48,493 bases of DNA from Lachnospiraceae bacterium. GTDB taxonomy: Bacteria; Bacillota; Clostridia; Lachnospirales; Lachnospiraceae. The stretch spans positions 1-48,493 of the forward strand of contig JAFSIS010000061.1 of the NCBI GenBank assembly GCA_017439665.1. The letters are read 5' to 3'. Of this stretch, positions 25,342 to 32,303 are shown piece by piece. Below the pieces are notes generated by a model, which made no database searches, had not been told where the DNA came from, and saw nothing but the letters and a program-made list of their open reading frames with translations. Numbering within the stretch: position 1 is the first letter of the stretch; each line of letters begins with the position of its first letter. The position numbers and the translations under genes were made by a program.

Positions 25342-26580
25342 TTAGGGAATCATCAGATAGTATCCCTGGAATACATCGCAGCGATACTCCTTTAACAGCT
25401 CAAGCTGTTCCCTGGTCTCCACTCCCTCTACGATCACTTCCATCTTAAGCTTTTTTACCAGATCGATCATCGTCTGAAGGATAACCTGCCCCTTCTTTTC
25501 ATCCTTGCATTTCTGCAAAAACTTCATATCCAGCTTCACCACATCCGCCGAGATATCCTTAAGCATATTCAAAGCGGAATAGCCTGTTCCAAAATCATCT
25601 ATTTCCACGATGAACCCATTTTCTCTCAGCTGATCGATCACCTGAAGGTTCCTCTCAAAATCATCCATCAGCGCAGTTTCCGTTATTTCTATCCTCAGCC
25701 TTCCGGGTAAAATATCATACTGCTTTATCAGATTCATCAATACTCCACAGATATCTATGGTTTCAAAATCCTTGGCCGAAACGTTTACCGCCAGAAACAG
25801 TTCCTCCCGTCCTTCTTTCGACCATTTATGCAGCTGCCTGCAGGCAAGCTCCCAGATATGTTGATCCAATGCCACAATCAGCCCGTTTTTTTCCAGATCC
25901 TCCACAAACATTCCCGCCGGAAGAAAACCTCTCTGGGGATGCTTCCACCGGGCCAGAACTTCAGCCCCTACAAGCTTATCCTCGGCATTATACAATCCCT
26001 GCAGATACATCATCATTTCATCATTATTGATTCCACGGAGCAGATCATTGTACAGATCCTGTTCCCTCACCATCTGCTCCCACATACTTTTTTTGAAGTA
26101 TGCAACCTGATGTCGTCTGTCTTTTTTTATGGTATTTAATGCCATGATCGCCCGGTCATACATCAAAGATGGAGGGATGCTTTTATCTGTAATTTCATAA
26201 ACTCCTATATTTACGTGAACCAGATAGGAGTTGCATCCGTCTACACCAAACTCCGTTTCGGACAGTAGCTGTATCATTTCTTTTCCATACTGTTCCTCCA
26301 GGAAAATGCCAAATTTATCCGATTCGATTCTGGCATATATTCCACCAGGAGCCTTATTGTCCGCTAAAAACTGTCCAATCTTTTTCAGCATCTCATCTCC
26401 GGCAGTAAACCCGAACATTTCATTGATCAATTTAAAATTCTTAATATCAGAACAGATCAGCATATATCTTTTTTCTGATTCCCGATCAAGGATTTCCTGT
26501 ATGGAAGAAAAAAATTTCCACTTATTATATAAACCTGTTAAACCATCCTGTGCTTTCATTTTACATCGCTTCTTTCCCAT
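25342..26580 (-). CDS. GGDEF-EAL protein, degenerate GGDEF, probably c-di-GMP phosphodiesterase or receptor
   Basis: 412 residues, no membrane segment. The N-terminal GGDEF domain (DGLTGLYNKWKFF) has ESDKF instead of GGDEF, so it cannot be a normal cyclase. The EAL domain from about 165 has GAEVLARW (EVL for EAL), NVSAKDFE, RIEITETAL, IDDFGTGYSALNML, VKLDMKFL and EGVET. Most metal and catalytic residues remain, so phosphodiesterase activity is possible. The protein ends at GYYLMIP, where family members continue. In the same frame past the TAA comes DVESFEEELKQQ, a typical tail, so the stop may be a recent nonsense change. Start is ATG 26580; ATG 26559 (MKAQDGLTG) is an alternative. Confidence 0.87.
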   Translation of the reverse strand: MGKKRCKMKAQDGLTGLYNKWKFFSSIQEILDRESEKRYMLICSDIKNFKLINEMFGFTAGDEMLKKIGQFLADNKAPGGIYARIESDKFGIFLEEQYGKEMIQLLSETEFGVDGCNSYLVHVNIGVYEITDKSIPPSLMYDRAIMALNTIKKDRRHQVAYFKKSMWEQMVREQDLYNDLLRGINNDEMMMYLQGLYNAEDKLVGAEVLARWKHPQRGFLPAGMFVEDLEKNGLIVALDQHIWELACRQLHKWSKEGREELFLAVNVSAKDFETIDICGVLMNLIKQYDILPGRLRIEITETALMDDFERNLQVIDQLRENGFIVEIDDFGTGYSALNMLKDISADVVKLDMKFLQKCKDEKKGQVILQTMIDLVKKLKMEVIVEGVETREQLELLKEYRCDVFQGYYLMIP

Positions 26581-26810
26581 CTATTAACCGGCCTGTAAAC
26601 CGGCTGTTTTACCAGAAATAAAAAAGCCAAGATAATCAAATGCAGTCTGCTGCTATCCTGGCGTATGTAAACTGGTTATATTCTATTCGTTTAATTTTTC
26701 ACATTTTAGCATCTGTCTGACCGCTGAATTCAGGTTTGTATTTATCCTTTTTGTCAAATAAATTCTTTGACCAGCCATACAGATTATCCTCTACGTTTGT
26801 AGTAATTTAC
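26581..26810 (-). promoter_or_regulatory. long leader with terminator before the GGDEF-EAL gene, candidate riboswitch or attenuator
   Basis: A promoter at 26817-26846 would give a leader of about 230 nucleotides. Near its end GCCAGGATA (26654-26662) and TATCTTGGC (26626-26634) form a stem followed by TTTTTT (minus strand), about 40 bases ahead of the start codon. Upstream, ATGTAAA (near 26800) can pair with TTTACAT (near 26668). I do not recognise a c-di-GMP-I, c-di-GMP-II or other known aptamer consensus. Alternatively the hairpin simply ends the PadR-HAAS operon. Confidence 0.45.
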
Positions 26811-26816
26811 ATCCTT

Positions 26817-26846
26817 ATTGTAGTCAATAACCATTTTATCCGTCAA
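26817..26846 (-). promoter_or_regulatory. probable promoter before the GGDEF-EAL leader
   Basis: TTGACG (26841-26846) and TACAAT (26817-26822) on the minus strand with an 18-base spacer, just beyond the stop of the preceding gene. Confidence 0.6.
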
Positions 26847-26867
26847 GCAGTTTTTGTATTCTTGTAA

Positions 26868-27434
26868 CTATTCAGGACAGCTTCTGGTGCAATTATAATT
26901 CCAGATATATTCACTGAGCCAGTCTATGGCTTCCTGCCAGCCCCGAAAAACATAGCTTCCCTTTTTTCGCATCAGCTGAGAGAAAAAGGTACTCACGGCC
27001 ATCACTCCTCCACGACTGCCTTTAGCAGTCATTCTGGCTTTAACACCATTTTTTTCCAGAATTTTTCCATATTCCGGCTTTCGATACACAGGGTTTTGGC
27101 TGCTCAACAGGGTAAGGTCAAAATGTCCCCCGGCGAACAAATTTTCCAAGGCCTTTCCCACCAACCGGGGTGAGCGGTACACTCCCAGAGAATAGGATAA
27201 AATCTTTCTGCTTTCGGGATGGATCAGTACACAGAGATAAATTTCTCCGTCTTCTGTGGTTTTATAGGTTCCGATTCCCACATTCAAAAGCTCCACAGGC
27301 GGAAAGGCCGACCTTTTTTCAGGTGCATGCCAGGGCCGCAGCTCTTCATCATTTTTGCGGTAAAATATCTCCTCCGGTACTTCCTCATATTCATGTAAAT
27401 ACAGGATGGGGTTATGAATGGATCCTTCTGCCAT
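26868..27434 (-). CDS. IS3-type integrase-core-like protein lacking the catalytic DDE residues (possibly domesticated)
   Basis: 188 residues. From about 48 the order of an rve integrase core is recognisable: VGIGTYKTTEDGEIYLCVLIHPESRKILSYSLG, then LLSSQNPVYRKPEYGKIL where HSDRGSQY is normal, then AKGSRGGVMAVSTFFSQLMRK where GNCYDNAxxESFFSxLK is normal. The end WLSEYIWNYNCTR matches IEVYYNRxR. All three acidic catalytic residues are replaced and the N-terminal DNA-binding half is absent, yet the frame is open and AAGGAGG precedes the ATG. It is the fourth gene of the PadR-HAAS operon. Its last codons lie in the recurrent ACTATTCAGGAC motif. Function unknown; a non-catalytic binding role is a guess. 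Confidence 0.6.
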   Translation of the reverse strand: MAEGSIHNPILYLHEYEEVPEEIFYRKNDEELRPWHAPEKRSAFPPVELLNVGIGTYKTTEDGEIYLCVLIHPESRKILSYSLGVYRSPRLVGKALENLFAGGHFDLTLLSSQNPVYRKPEYGKILEKNGVKARMTAKGSRGGVMAVSTFFSQLMRKKGSYVFRGWQEAIDWLSEYIWNYNCTRSCPE

Positions 27435-27489
27435 ACCTATACCTCCTTGCTCCTTACTGAATGTACCATATCACTTAGAATCTCATCTT

Positions 27490-28032
27490 TCAATTGCTGG
27501 TCTTTTTTGCAATCACCAGCACATACACTGCCATACCGATGATCGCTTCTGCCACAGTACCCAGTATGCTGATGATCAACCAGGGAGAGTTCTGCCCCGC
27601 AAAAAATAAAGGAAGCCACAGAAGAATGAATATTATGAAAAATACTAACCCAAAACCAGTCATTGCCTTCCTGTATGCAGGAGTTATTTGTGGGAAAGCC
27701 CCGGAAGATTCATTTTGATATTTCTTCAGAATTTTTTTATATGCACGATACACTAAAACGATTCCTGCTATAGTAAGACACAACAAACCGTAACCCACAG
27801 GCGGGAAGAGCAAACAGCCTAGCCCGGACAGGCAATACATAAATCCATATTTTTTATATAGTTCTGCCATTTCCCGATTGTAAGCAGGCACATTCTTCAC
27901 CACCTTACCCAAGGCAGTATCTCCACTCCAGAAATGAATTGGAGTTTGGCTGTTTACATCATATTTTGCCATGATCAAATAAGGAACTGCACACATCACA
28001 CAGGAAATCAAACCAACGATTCGTTCTGCCAT
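27490..28032 (-). CDS. four-helix membrane protein of unknown function
   Basis: 180 residues. Membrane segments at about 4-22 (RIVGLISCVMCAVPYLIMA), 66-92 (GLGCLLFPPVGYGLLCLTIAGIVLVY), 121-142 (MTGFGLVFFIIFILLWLPLFFA) and 150-173 (WLIISILGTVAEAIIGMAVYVL). A basic, coiled stretch (YRAYKKILKKYQNES) separates the pairs. I do not recognise the family with certainty. It follows the HAAS-domain gene by 13 bases behind GAGGAGGATATAGCT. Its start region (ATTCAGT..GGAGG..ATAGxTATGGCAGAA) closely resembles that of the next gene, as if the 5' end had been duplicated. Confidence 0.75.
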   Translation of the reverse strand: MAERIVGLISCVMCAVPYLIMAKYDVNSQTPIHFWSGDTALGKVVKNVPAYNREMAELYKKYGFMYCLSGLGCLLFPPVGYGLLCLTIAGIVLVYRAYKKILKKYQNESSGAFPQITPAYRKAMTGFGLVFFIIFILLWLPLFFAGQNSPWLIISILGTVAEAIIGMAVYVLVIAKKTSN

Positions 28033-28045
28033 AGCTATATCCTCC

Positions 28046-28690
28046 TCACTGAATATACAGACCTGCCAGCTCCATCTTTTGATTAAAGGAAATAGTATAG
28101 GTCACACTAACATGTTCATAGGCCACCTTCACTTGTACCAGGGCCAGCTTCATTCCCAGCTGGGTCACCTCAACGGTATACATCGTTCCCAGAGCTTCCC
28201 GCTTTCCCCAGTCAGGACCAATGATCTCTTTTCCTTCCAGAAATGCTTCCCTGCTGAAATAGCCTGCCAGAGAGCTGATGGCCTCCTCCTGAATGACCGC
28301 ATAGTCATCTGCTTCCACCAGCGAAATGATTTCTTCAGCCTTCTCCTTCACCGCTTCCTCCTGAAAACCCCTGCTTTCCGCCAGGCTTCGGCTTTTTGGC
28401 ATGGCCCAGTAAGCCGCCAGAATGAGGAGCAGCAGCACAGCTGCCAGAATAAGAAGAAACCTGTTTCTTTTTTCCCTTCTATAGCGCTTTTCTTCCTCCT
28501 GGGAAAAGGAGCGGTTAAATTCCTCTGCTATCTCCTCCGGTCTGCCCATCTTTGTAACCACTGTATCTATTCCTTCACCTGATACCAACGCTGCTTCCAC
28601 TTCTGAGGTCAGTTGTTTTTTTATCTCTTTACGCTTTTTTCCTGAGCATCTTAATCTTTTGATCACCTTATTAACATATTTCTTCTGCAT
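28046..28690 (-). CDS. HAAS-domain (DUF1700-like) membrane protein
   Basis: About 214 residues from ATG 28690 (MQKKYVNKVIKRLRC), 10 bases after the PadR stop and seven after AGGGGG. Residues 1-70 form the helical HAAS-like domain (KEIKKQLTSEVEAALVSGEGIDTVVTKMGRPEEIAEEFNRSF), typical of proteins coded beside PadR regulators. A membrane helix follows at about 82-103 (FLLILAAVLLLLILAAYWAM), then an outside domain of about 110 residues rich in beta strands. The MGxPEEIAEEF motif is the best family marker. The pairing suggests a membrane stress or export module controlled by PadR. Confidence 0.85.
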   Translation of the reverse strand: MQKKYVNKVIKRLRCSGKKRKEIKKQLTSEVEAALVSGEGIDTVVTKMGRPEEIAEEFNRSFSQEEEKRYRREKRNRFLLILAAVLLLLILAAYWAMPKSRSLAESRGFQEEAVKEKAEEIISLVEADDYAVIQEEAISSLAGYFSREAFLEGKEIIGPDWGKREALGTMYTVEVTQLGMKLALVQVKVAYEHVSVTYTISFNQKMELAGLYIQ

Positions 28691-28700
28691 ATTCATCCCC

Positions 28701-29048
28701 CTATCCATAAAGGATTCGCCGTACACTGTTGCTGATTTCCTCCCACAAAGCTGAAATTTCCTCCAGGGCAGAAAGCCCTGATTCCGTGATGGTGTAATAT
28801 TTTCGCGGAAGCTTCTTTCTGGAAGTGTTCTCTTCTGCCTCACTCCAGCTGCTTCTTACCAACCCGTCATCCTCCAGCCGATAGAGAATAGGGTACAGAG
28901 TTCCCTCCTTTAACAGGAAATGCTCTCCGCTTTTTTCCAACAGCTCATTGATGATCTGATATCCGTATTTGGGCTCTTCTGCCAACAGCTTTAAAACCAG
29001 CATATCCAGCACACCCTTTTTCATCTGCGTTTCATATTTATCATTCAT
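28701..29048 (-). CDS. PadR-family transcriptional repressor
   Basis: 115 residues: winged helix MKKGVLDMLVLKLLAEEPKYGYQIINELLEKSG, the recognition and wing region LKEGTLYPILYRLEDDGLVRSSWSE, wing strand RKYYTITESGLSALEEI and a C-terminal dimer helix. All are hallmarks of PadR subfamily 1. It is the first gene of the unit and is preceded by a near-perfect 37-bp palindrome over its promoter, so autoregulation is likely. ATG at 29048 follows GGCAGAGAAAA, a moderate site. Confidence 0.95.
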   Translation of the reverse strand: MNDKYETQMKKGVLDMLVLKLLAEEPKYGYQIINELLEKSGEHFLLKEGTLYPILYRLEDDGLVRSSWSEAEENTSRKKLPRKYYTITESGLSALEEISALWEEISNSVRRILYG

Positions 29049-29150
29049 TTTTTCTCTGCCTTTTCCTTTGGATTGTTATCACTTTCGTACAACCATTCAA
29101 CCTTTCCACAGTTTGGTTAAGCTTTTAATATTCTGTTTTCCATTTTAAGC

Positions 29151-29208
29151 GATACAATATATTTAGTATTACTAAACATATTGTATCATCTATGAAATTG
29201 TCTGTCAA
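29151..29208 (-). promoter_or_regulatory. PadR promoter with overlapping 37-bp palindromic operator
   Basis: On the minus strand TTGACA (29203-29208) and TACAAT (29180-29185) are 17 bases apart. The palindrome 29151-29187 covers the -10: GATACAATAT, one base, TTTAGTA, one base, TACTAAA, one base, ATATTGTATC, with every paired base matching. TAGTA/TACTA cores are common in PadR operators. Binding would block polymerase directly. Confidence 0.88.
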
Positions 29209-29458
29209 TTACAGACTTTTAGTCTGCTGACACACTCTTTGTCTACCTTGATCTTGCTTTAATGGGCATATGGAAAAAAATTTGCTTTCTCTGCCCCAAA
29301 CAATGGCCTTCTCTGGGTGTAATACTTATATTTTTTTGTATATACCCCAGCCTAAAATATCAAGCGCCTTTTTTTACTGGTTTTCAGAAAAATGCGGGGC
29401 ACCAGAGCAACTTATTTCCCTCTCCACCCCTCATCCCCTCTTTGCCCCAAATTCCCTG
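29209..29458. other. spacer between two PadR units, no gene seen
   Basis: Open frames here are short and of low-complexity composition, without good ribosome binding sites. The strand shows T-rich and C-rich tracts but no repeat, hairpin or operator that I can support. Confidence 0.5.
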
Positions 29459-29518
29459 TTGACAAATTCTTCCACCTGGCATAATATACAGATAAACATA
29501 TATGTCGTGTATCGACAT
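29459..29518 (+). promoter_or_regulatory. promoter and operator of the second PadR unit
   Basis: TTGACA at 29459-29464 with TAATAT at 29482-29487 (17-base spacer; CATAAT at 29480 is an alternative). Just downstream the inverted repeat ATGTCG-TGTAT-CGACAT (29502-29518) fits the ATGT-N-ACAT operators of PadR proteins. Confidence 0.72.
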
Positions 29519-29577
29519 GTTGCTATAAGATATATCGAGACTAAATAGTGGAGGCTGAATGATTGGCCGGAGGAACC

Positions 29578-29913
29578 ATGGAAGAAAAACTGCAAAAAAA
29601 ATACTGTCCTATGACAGAGACCATTTTTTATACCCTGCTTGCCCTGCTCACACCCAACCACGGCTACGGAATCATGAAATTTGTCCGGGAGCTGACTCGC
29701 GACCGGGTGAAAATGGGAACCGGAACCCTTTACACCATGCTGGGACGTCTGGTGGAGGATAAGATGATCGTTGTCATCAATGAAGAAGACGGGAAAAAGA
29801 CGTATCAGATCACAGAAGACGGAAAGATTCTTCTTTTCAGGGAAGTAGACCGCCTGCGACAGCAATATGAGAATGGAATCAAGATATTAGGGGAATACGG
29901 CGGAAAGAATTAA
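29578..29913 (+). CDS. PadR-family transcriptional regulator (DUF2812-associated)
   Basis: 111 residues from ATG 29578 (MEEKLQKKYCPMTETIFYTLLALL), behind CCGGAGGAACC; an ATG-like start at 29563 has no such site. The winged helix continues NHGYGIMKFVRELTRDRVKMGTGTLYTMLGRLVEDKMIV and the wing KKTYQITEDGKILL. The GTLYTML core is diagnostic. It lies 64 bases before a DUF2812-like membrane protein, a known pairing in which PadR controls the membrane gene. The palindrome at 29502-29518 is the likely target. Confidence 0.93.
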   Translation: MEEKLQKKYCPMTETIFYTLLALLTPNHGYGIMKFVRELTRDRVKMGTGTLYTMLGRLVEDKMIVVINEEDGKKTYQITEDGKILLFREVDRLRQQYENGIKILGEYGGKN

Positions 29914-29977
29914 ATCTTTGCCGCAGCGTAGTTTCCTGAGACAAAAAGCTGCCTGGGCAGCAGAATGGAGTAGGAAA

Positions 29978-31075
29978 ATGAGAAAAATAAGAGTTTTTAT
30001 GAGCTTTATGAAGGAACGGGACTGGCTGGAGCAGATGGCGGCCAGGGGCTGGCTCCTTCGCAATATCACCCTGGGAATGCTGTACCGGTTCGAGCCCACC
30101 ACCCCCTGTGAAAAGGTATATGAGATTGATCGATTTGCCATCACCTCCCATTCCACCATAGCAGACCTTACTGCCAAAACCCGGGCCCTGGATATCGCCT
30201 CCCAGTTTGGCTGGCAGCTGATCACCCATGACGAGGATATGAACTACTATTTCGTTAAGGATAAGGCCGGTGATGAAACGGATGAATTTTATGATGATGA
30301 AGACTCCAGAAGGGAAAGGGCAGAACGCTACCGCAGACGTTTTTGTGTGGATCTGCCAAGCCTCAGCCTGTTGACCCTTTTGACTGTAGGAATCATCTAT
30401 CTGGCTCTGTGTTTTTTCTTTCATCTGATTCCCACTCTCGAGATGGCGGTTCCTGCAGTTACCCATATCCTGTTATGGTCCTATTTCTTCTCTGCTTTTT
30501 TCTTTACTGTCTATACCCTTTACCTGATACATTTGGGCGGGCAATTATACAGTGAATTCAATATGAGCCGTACAGAATGGGAAAAATACCGAAGCTGCAG
30601 TGAGAAAAAGCGCTTCACTACCCTGGGGCAGCTGCGATTTTGGCTGGAGGAAAAAAGTGCATCCGGCTTTGCCCTGAAGGAAGCCAAAAACGGCCGCTTC
30701 TATTTTGAGGAAACTTCCGAATATTACCAATATTTTATTGATACCAAAGCCAACCTGAAAAAACGGTTAAAGAAGGAAGGGCTTTCTCTCCACAAAGAGA
30801 AAAAAGACTGGTATGTCCAAAGCCTGAACTGGTACGCAATGAGCCTTGCTTCCTGCACCTGTCATCAGCTGGAGCCGGTGACAGTAATGAACAAAGCTTT
30901 TCTGCTCTATCGGCGGCCTCTTTCCGGGGAGCCCTCCCCCTGGGAAAACGACAGGGAGCTGATCTGGACCAGGCATCCCCTTGTGAAAACTCTTATTCTC
31001 TTCCTGGGGTGCTATGCCTTTGGCTATATCGTCGGTTTCGTTATCGCCTTTCTTACCAACATGCTAATGTACTGA
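29978..31075 (+). CDS. DUF2812-like membrane protein
   Basis: 365 residues from ATG 29978 (MRKIRVFMSFMKERDWLEQMAARGW), with GGAGTAGG ahead; a TTG at 29918 is possible but has no good site. The N-terminal domain has the DUF2812 pattern: EKDWLxxMAxxGxxL, EPTTPCEKVYEIDRF, GWQLITHDEDMNYYF. Two helices at about 145-165 and 175-200 follow, then a second DUF2812-like half (TTLGQLRFWLEEKSASGFAL, FYFEETSEYYQYFID, DWYVQS) and a last helix near the C-terminus. Thus it appears to be a duplicated-domain form. The stop codon lies within a 15-base tandem repeat. Role unknown; probably a PadR-controlled envelope protein. Confidence 0.82.
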   Translation: MRKIRVFMSFMKERDWLEQMAARGWLLRNITLGMLYRFEPTTPCEKVYEIDRFAITSHSTIADLTAKTRALDIASQFGWQLITHDEDMNYYFVKDKAGDETDEFYDDEDSRRERAERYRRRFCVDLPSLSLLTLLTVGIIYLALCFFFHLIPTLEMAVPAVTHILLWSYFFSAFFFTVYTLYLIHLGGQLYSEFNMSRTEWEKYRSCSEKKRFTTLGQLRFWLEEKSASGFALKEAKNGRFYFEETSEYYQYFIDTKANLKKRLKKEGLSLHKEKKDWYVQSLNWYAMSLASCTCHQLEPVTVMNKAFLLYRRPLSGEPSPWENDRELIWTRHPLVKTLILFLGCYAFGYIVGFVIAFLTNMLMY

Positions 31076-31130
31076 CACATTGGATACTGACACATTGAGT
31101 ATCGACACATTGGATACTGACACAGAAGCA
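31071..31130 (+). repeat. 15-bp tandem repeat at the 3' end of the DUF2812-like gene
   Basis: Four units (31071, 31086, 31101, 31116) of ACTGACACATTGGAT with small changes. The first contains the TGA stop of the upstream gene. Being a multiple of three, it keeps one frame open, but that frame has no ribosome binding site. Confidence 0.9.
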
Positions 31131-31202
31131 CTGCCGCCCTTTGTAAGGGCCTATCCCTGTCAGCAGGCGGCAGGATCACCAATATATGATGAGGAGATTT
31201 TT

Positions 31203-32207
31203 ATGGAAAATACAACCTTACTGAAAGAAGCTAAAAAACAGTTCTCCCGGGTAGGTCTGACCCTCTTTCTGGGAAGCCTGTTGATCTATGCCACCCAGAA
31301 TATTGCTATGGCCATTGCCATCCGTTTTTCTGCTGTCACACAAAATACAAGCCTGTTTTTTATTAGCTATATGCTTCCCACAAACCTGATTGCCTACCCA
31401 CTGGTCATGCTGATGTTTAAAAAAGTGCCCCTGGGTCTTCCAAAAGAAGAGGAGAGGCTGTCTGCGAAAAAAATGCCCTTTTCCCACATTCTGATCGCTT
31501 TTTGCCTTGCCTATGCCGGAACCTTCCTCTTCAATCTGGCCGGCAGTCTGATCACCGTGATCATCGGTGCCATCAAACAGAGTCCGGTGAACAATGTGGT
31601 CCAGGATCTGGTCACCAGCATCAACCCTCCTACCCTGTTCATTTTCGTGGTGATTTTTGCTCCGGTCATGGAAGAACTCCTGTTTCGCAAACTGGTGGTA
31701 GATCGCATACTGAAATATGGAGAGACTATGGCTATTCTGTTTTCCGGGCTACTCTTCGGCTTTTTCCATGGAAACCTGAATCAGTTTTGCTATGCCTTTT
31801 TTCTGGGTTCCTTTTTTTCCTTCCTCTATATCCGGACCCGGAATATCCTCTATCCCATCCTGCTCCATGCCATGCTCAATTTCTTTTCCGGTTTCCTGGG
31901 CTCTTTTGTGTTAAACAGTGAATGGATGCAGGAATATATGCTGACACAGAACCAGGAGGAACTGATCAACAGCCTCCTCACACACCTGAAAGAGGCTGTT
32001 CTGTATATGGGATACATCTTTTTTATCTATGCTGCAATCATTGCCGGATTCACCTTCTTTTTCATCTATAAAAAAGAACTGAAATCCATCCCCCGCGAAG
32101 GAGATGTTCCCAGGGGCATGCGCTTTAAGACCATGCTCTTCAATCCCGGAATGATCCTCTTTTGCCTGCTCTGGACCGGCATGATCATCCTTCAGTTAAT
32201 GCGGTAG
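31203..32207 (+). CDS. CPBP-family intramembrane metalloprotease
   Basis: 334 residues from ATG 31203 (MENTTLLKEAKKQFSRVGL), behind GAGGAGATTTTT; the frame is open further upstream through the 15-base repeat but without a start site. Eight or so membrane segments. The ABI/CPBP motifs are present: FAPVMEELLFRKLVVDRI (catalytic EE and R), FGFFHGNLNQFCYAFFLG (first histidine) and LLHAMLNFFSG (second histidine). Such proteases process peptides or prenylated proteins and are often linked to bacteriocin immunity. Probably in the same transcript as the PadR and DUF2812-like genes. Its 3' end starts a 35-base tandem repeat. Confidence 0.93.
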   Translation: MENTTLLKEAKKQFSRVGLTLFLGSLLIYATQNIAMAIAIRFSAVTQNTSLFFISYMLPTNLIAYPLVMLMFKKVPLGLPKEEERLSAKKMPFSHILIAFCLAYAGTFLFNLAGSLITVIIGAIKQSPVNNVVQDLVTSINPPTLFIFVVIFAPVMEELLFRKLVVDRILKYGETMAILFSGLLFGFFHGNLNQFCYAFFLGSFFSFLYIRTRNILYPILLHAMLNFFSGFLGSFVLNSEWMQEYMLTQNQEELINSLLTHLKEAVLYMGYIFFIYAAIIAGFTFFFIYKKELKSIPREGDVPRGMRFKTMLFNPGMILFCLLWTGMIILQLMR

Positions 32208-32303
32208 AAATCGGCATAATCATCCTTCAGTTAATACAATAAAAATCGCCATGATCATTCTCCAGTTCATGCGGTAAAAATCAGCATGATCACTCTTCAG
32301 CGG
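32181..32303. repeat. 35-bp tandem repeat bridging the 3' ends of CPBP and lipid-kinase genes
   Basis: Units begin at 32181, 32216 and 32251 with a partial fourth at 32286 (ATGATCATCCTTCAGTTAAT and variants). Unit 1 codes the last residues of the CPBP protein (MIILQLMR); the partial fourth codes the C-terminal residues and stop of the convergent kinase. No terminator hairpin is seen between these convergent genes. Confidence 0.9.

Noticed and set aside
29262..29462. Small plus-strand open frame between the PadR units
   Set aside because: No ribosome binding site, proline-rich random-looking end, and it overlaps the -35 of the second PadR promoter.
31080..31202. N-terminal extension of the CPBP protease (MDTDTLSIDTLDTDTEA...)
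   Set aside because: It is a translation of the 15-base tandem repeat, without a start site; GAGGAG precedes ATG 31203.
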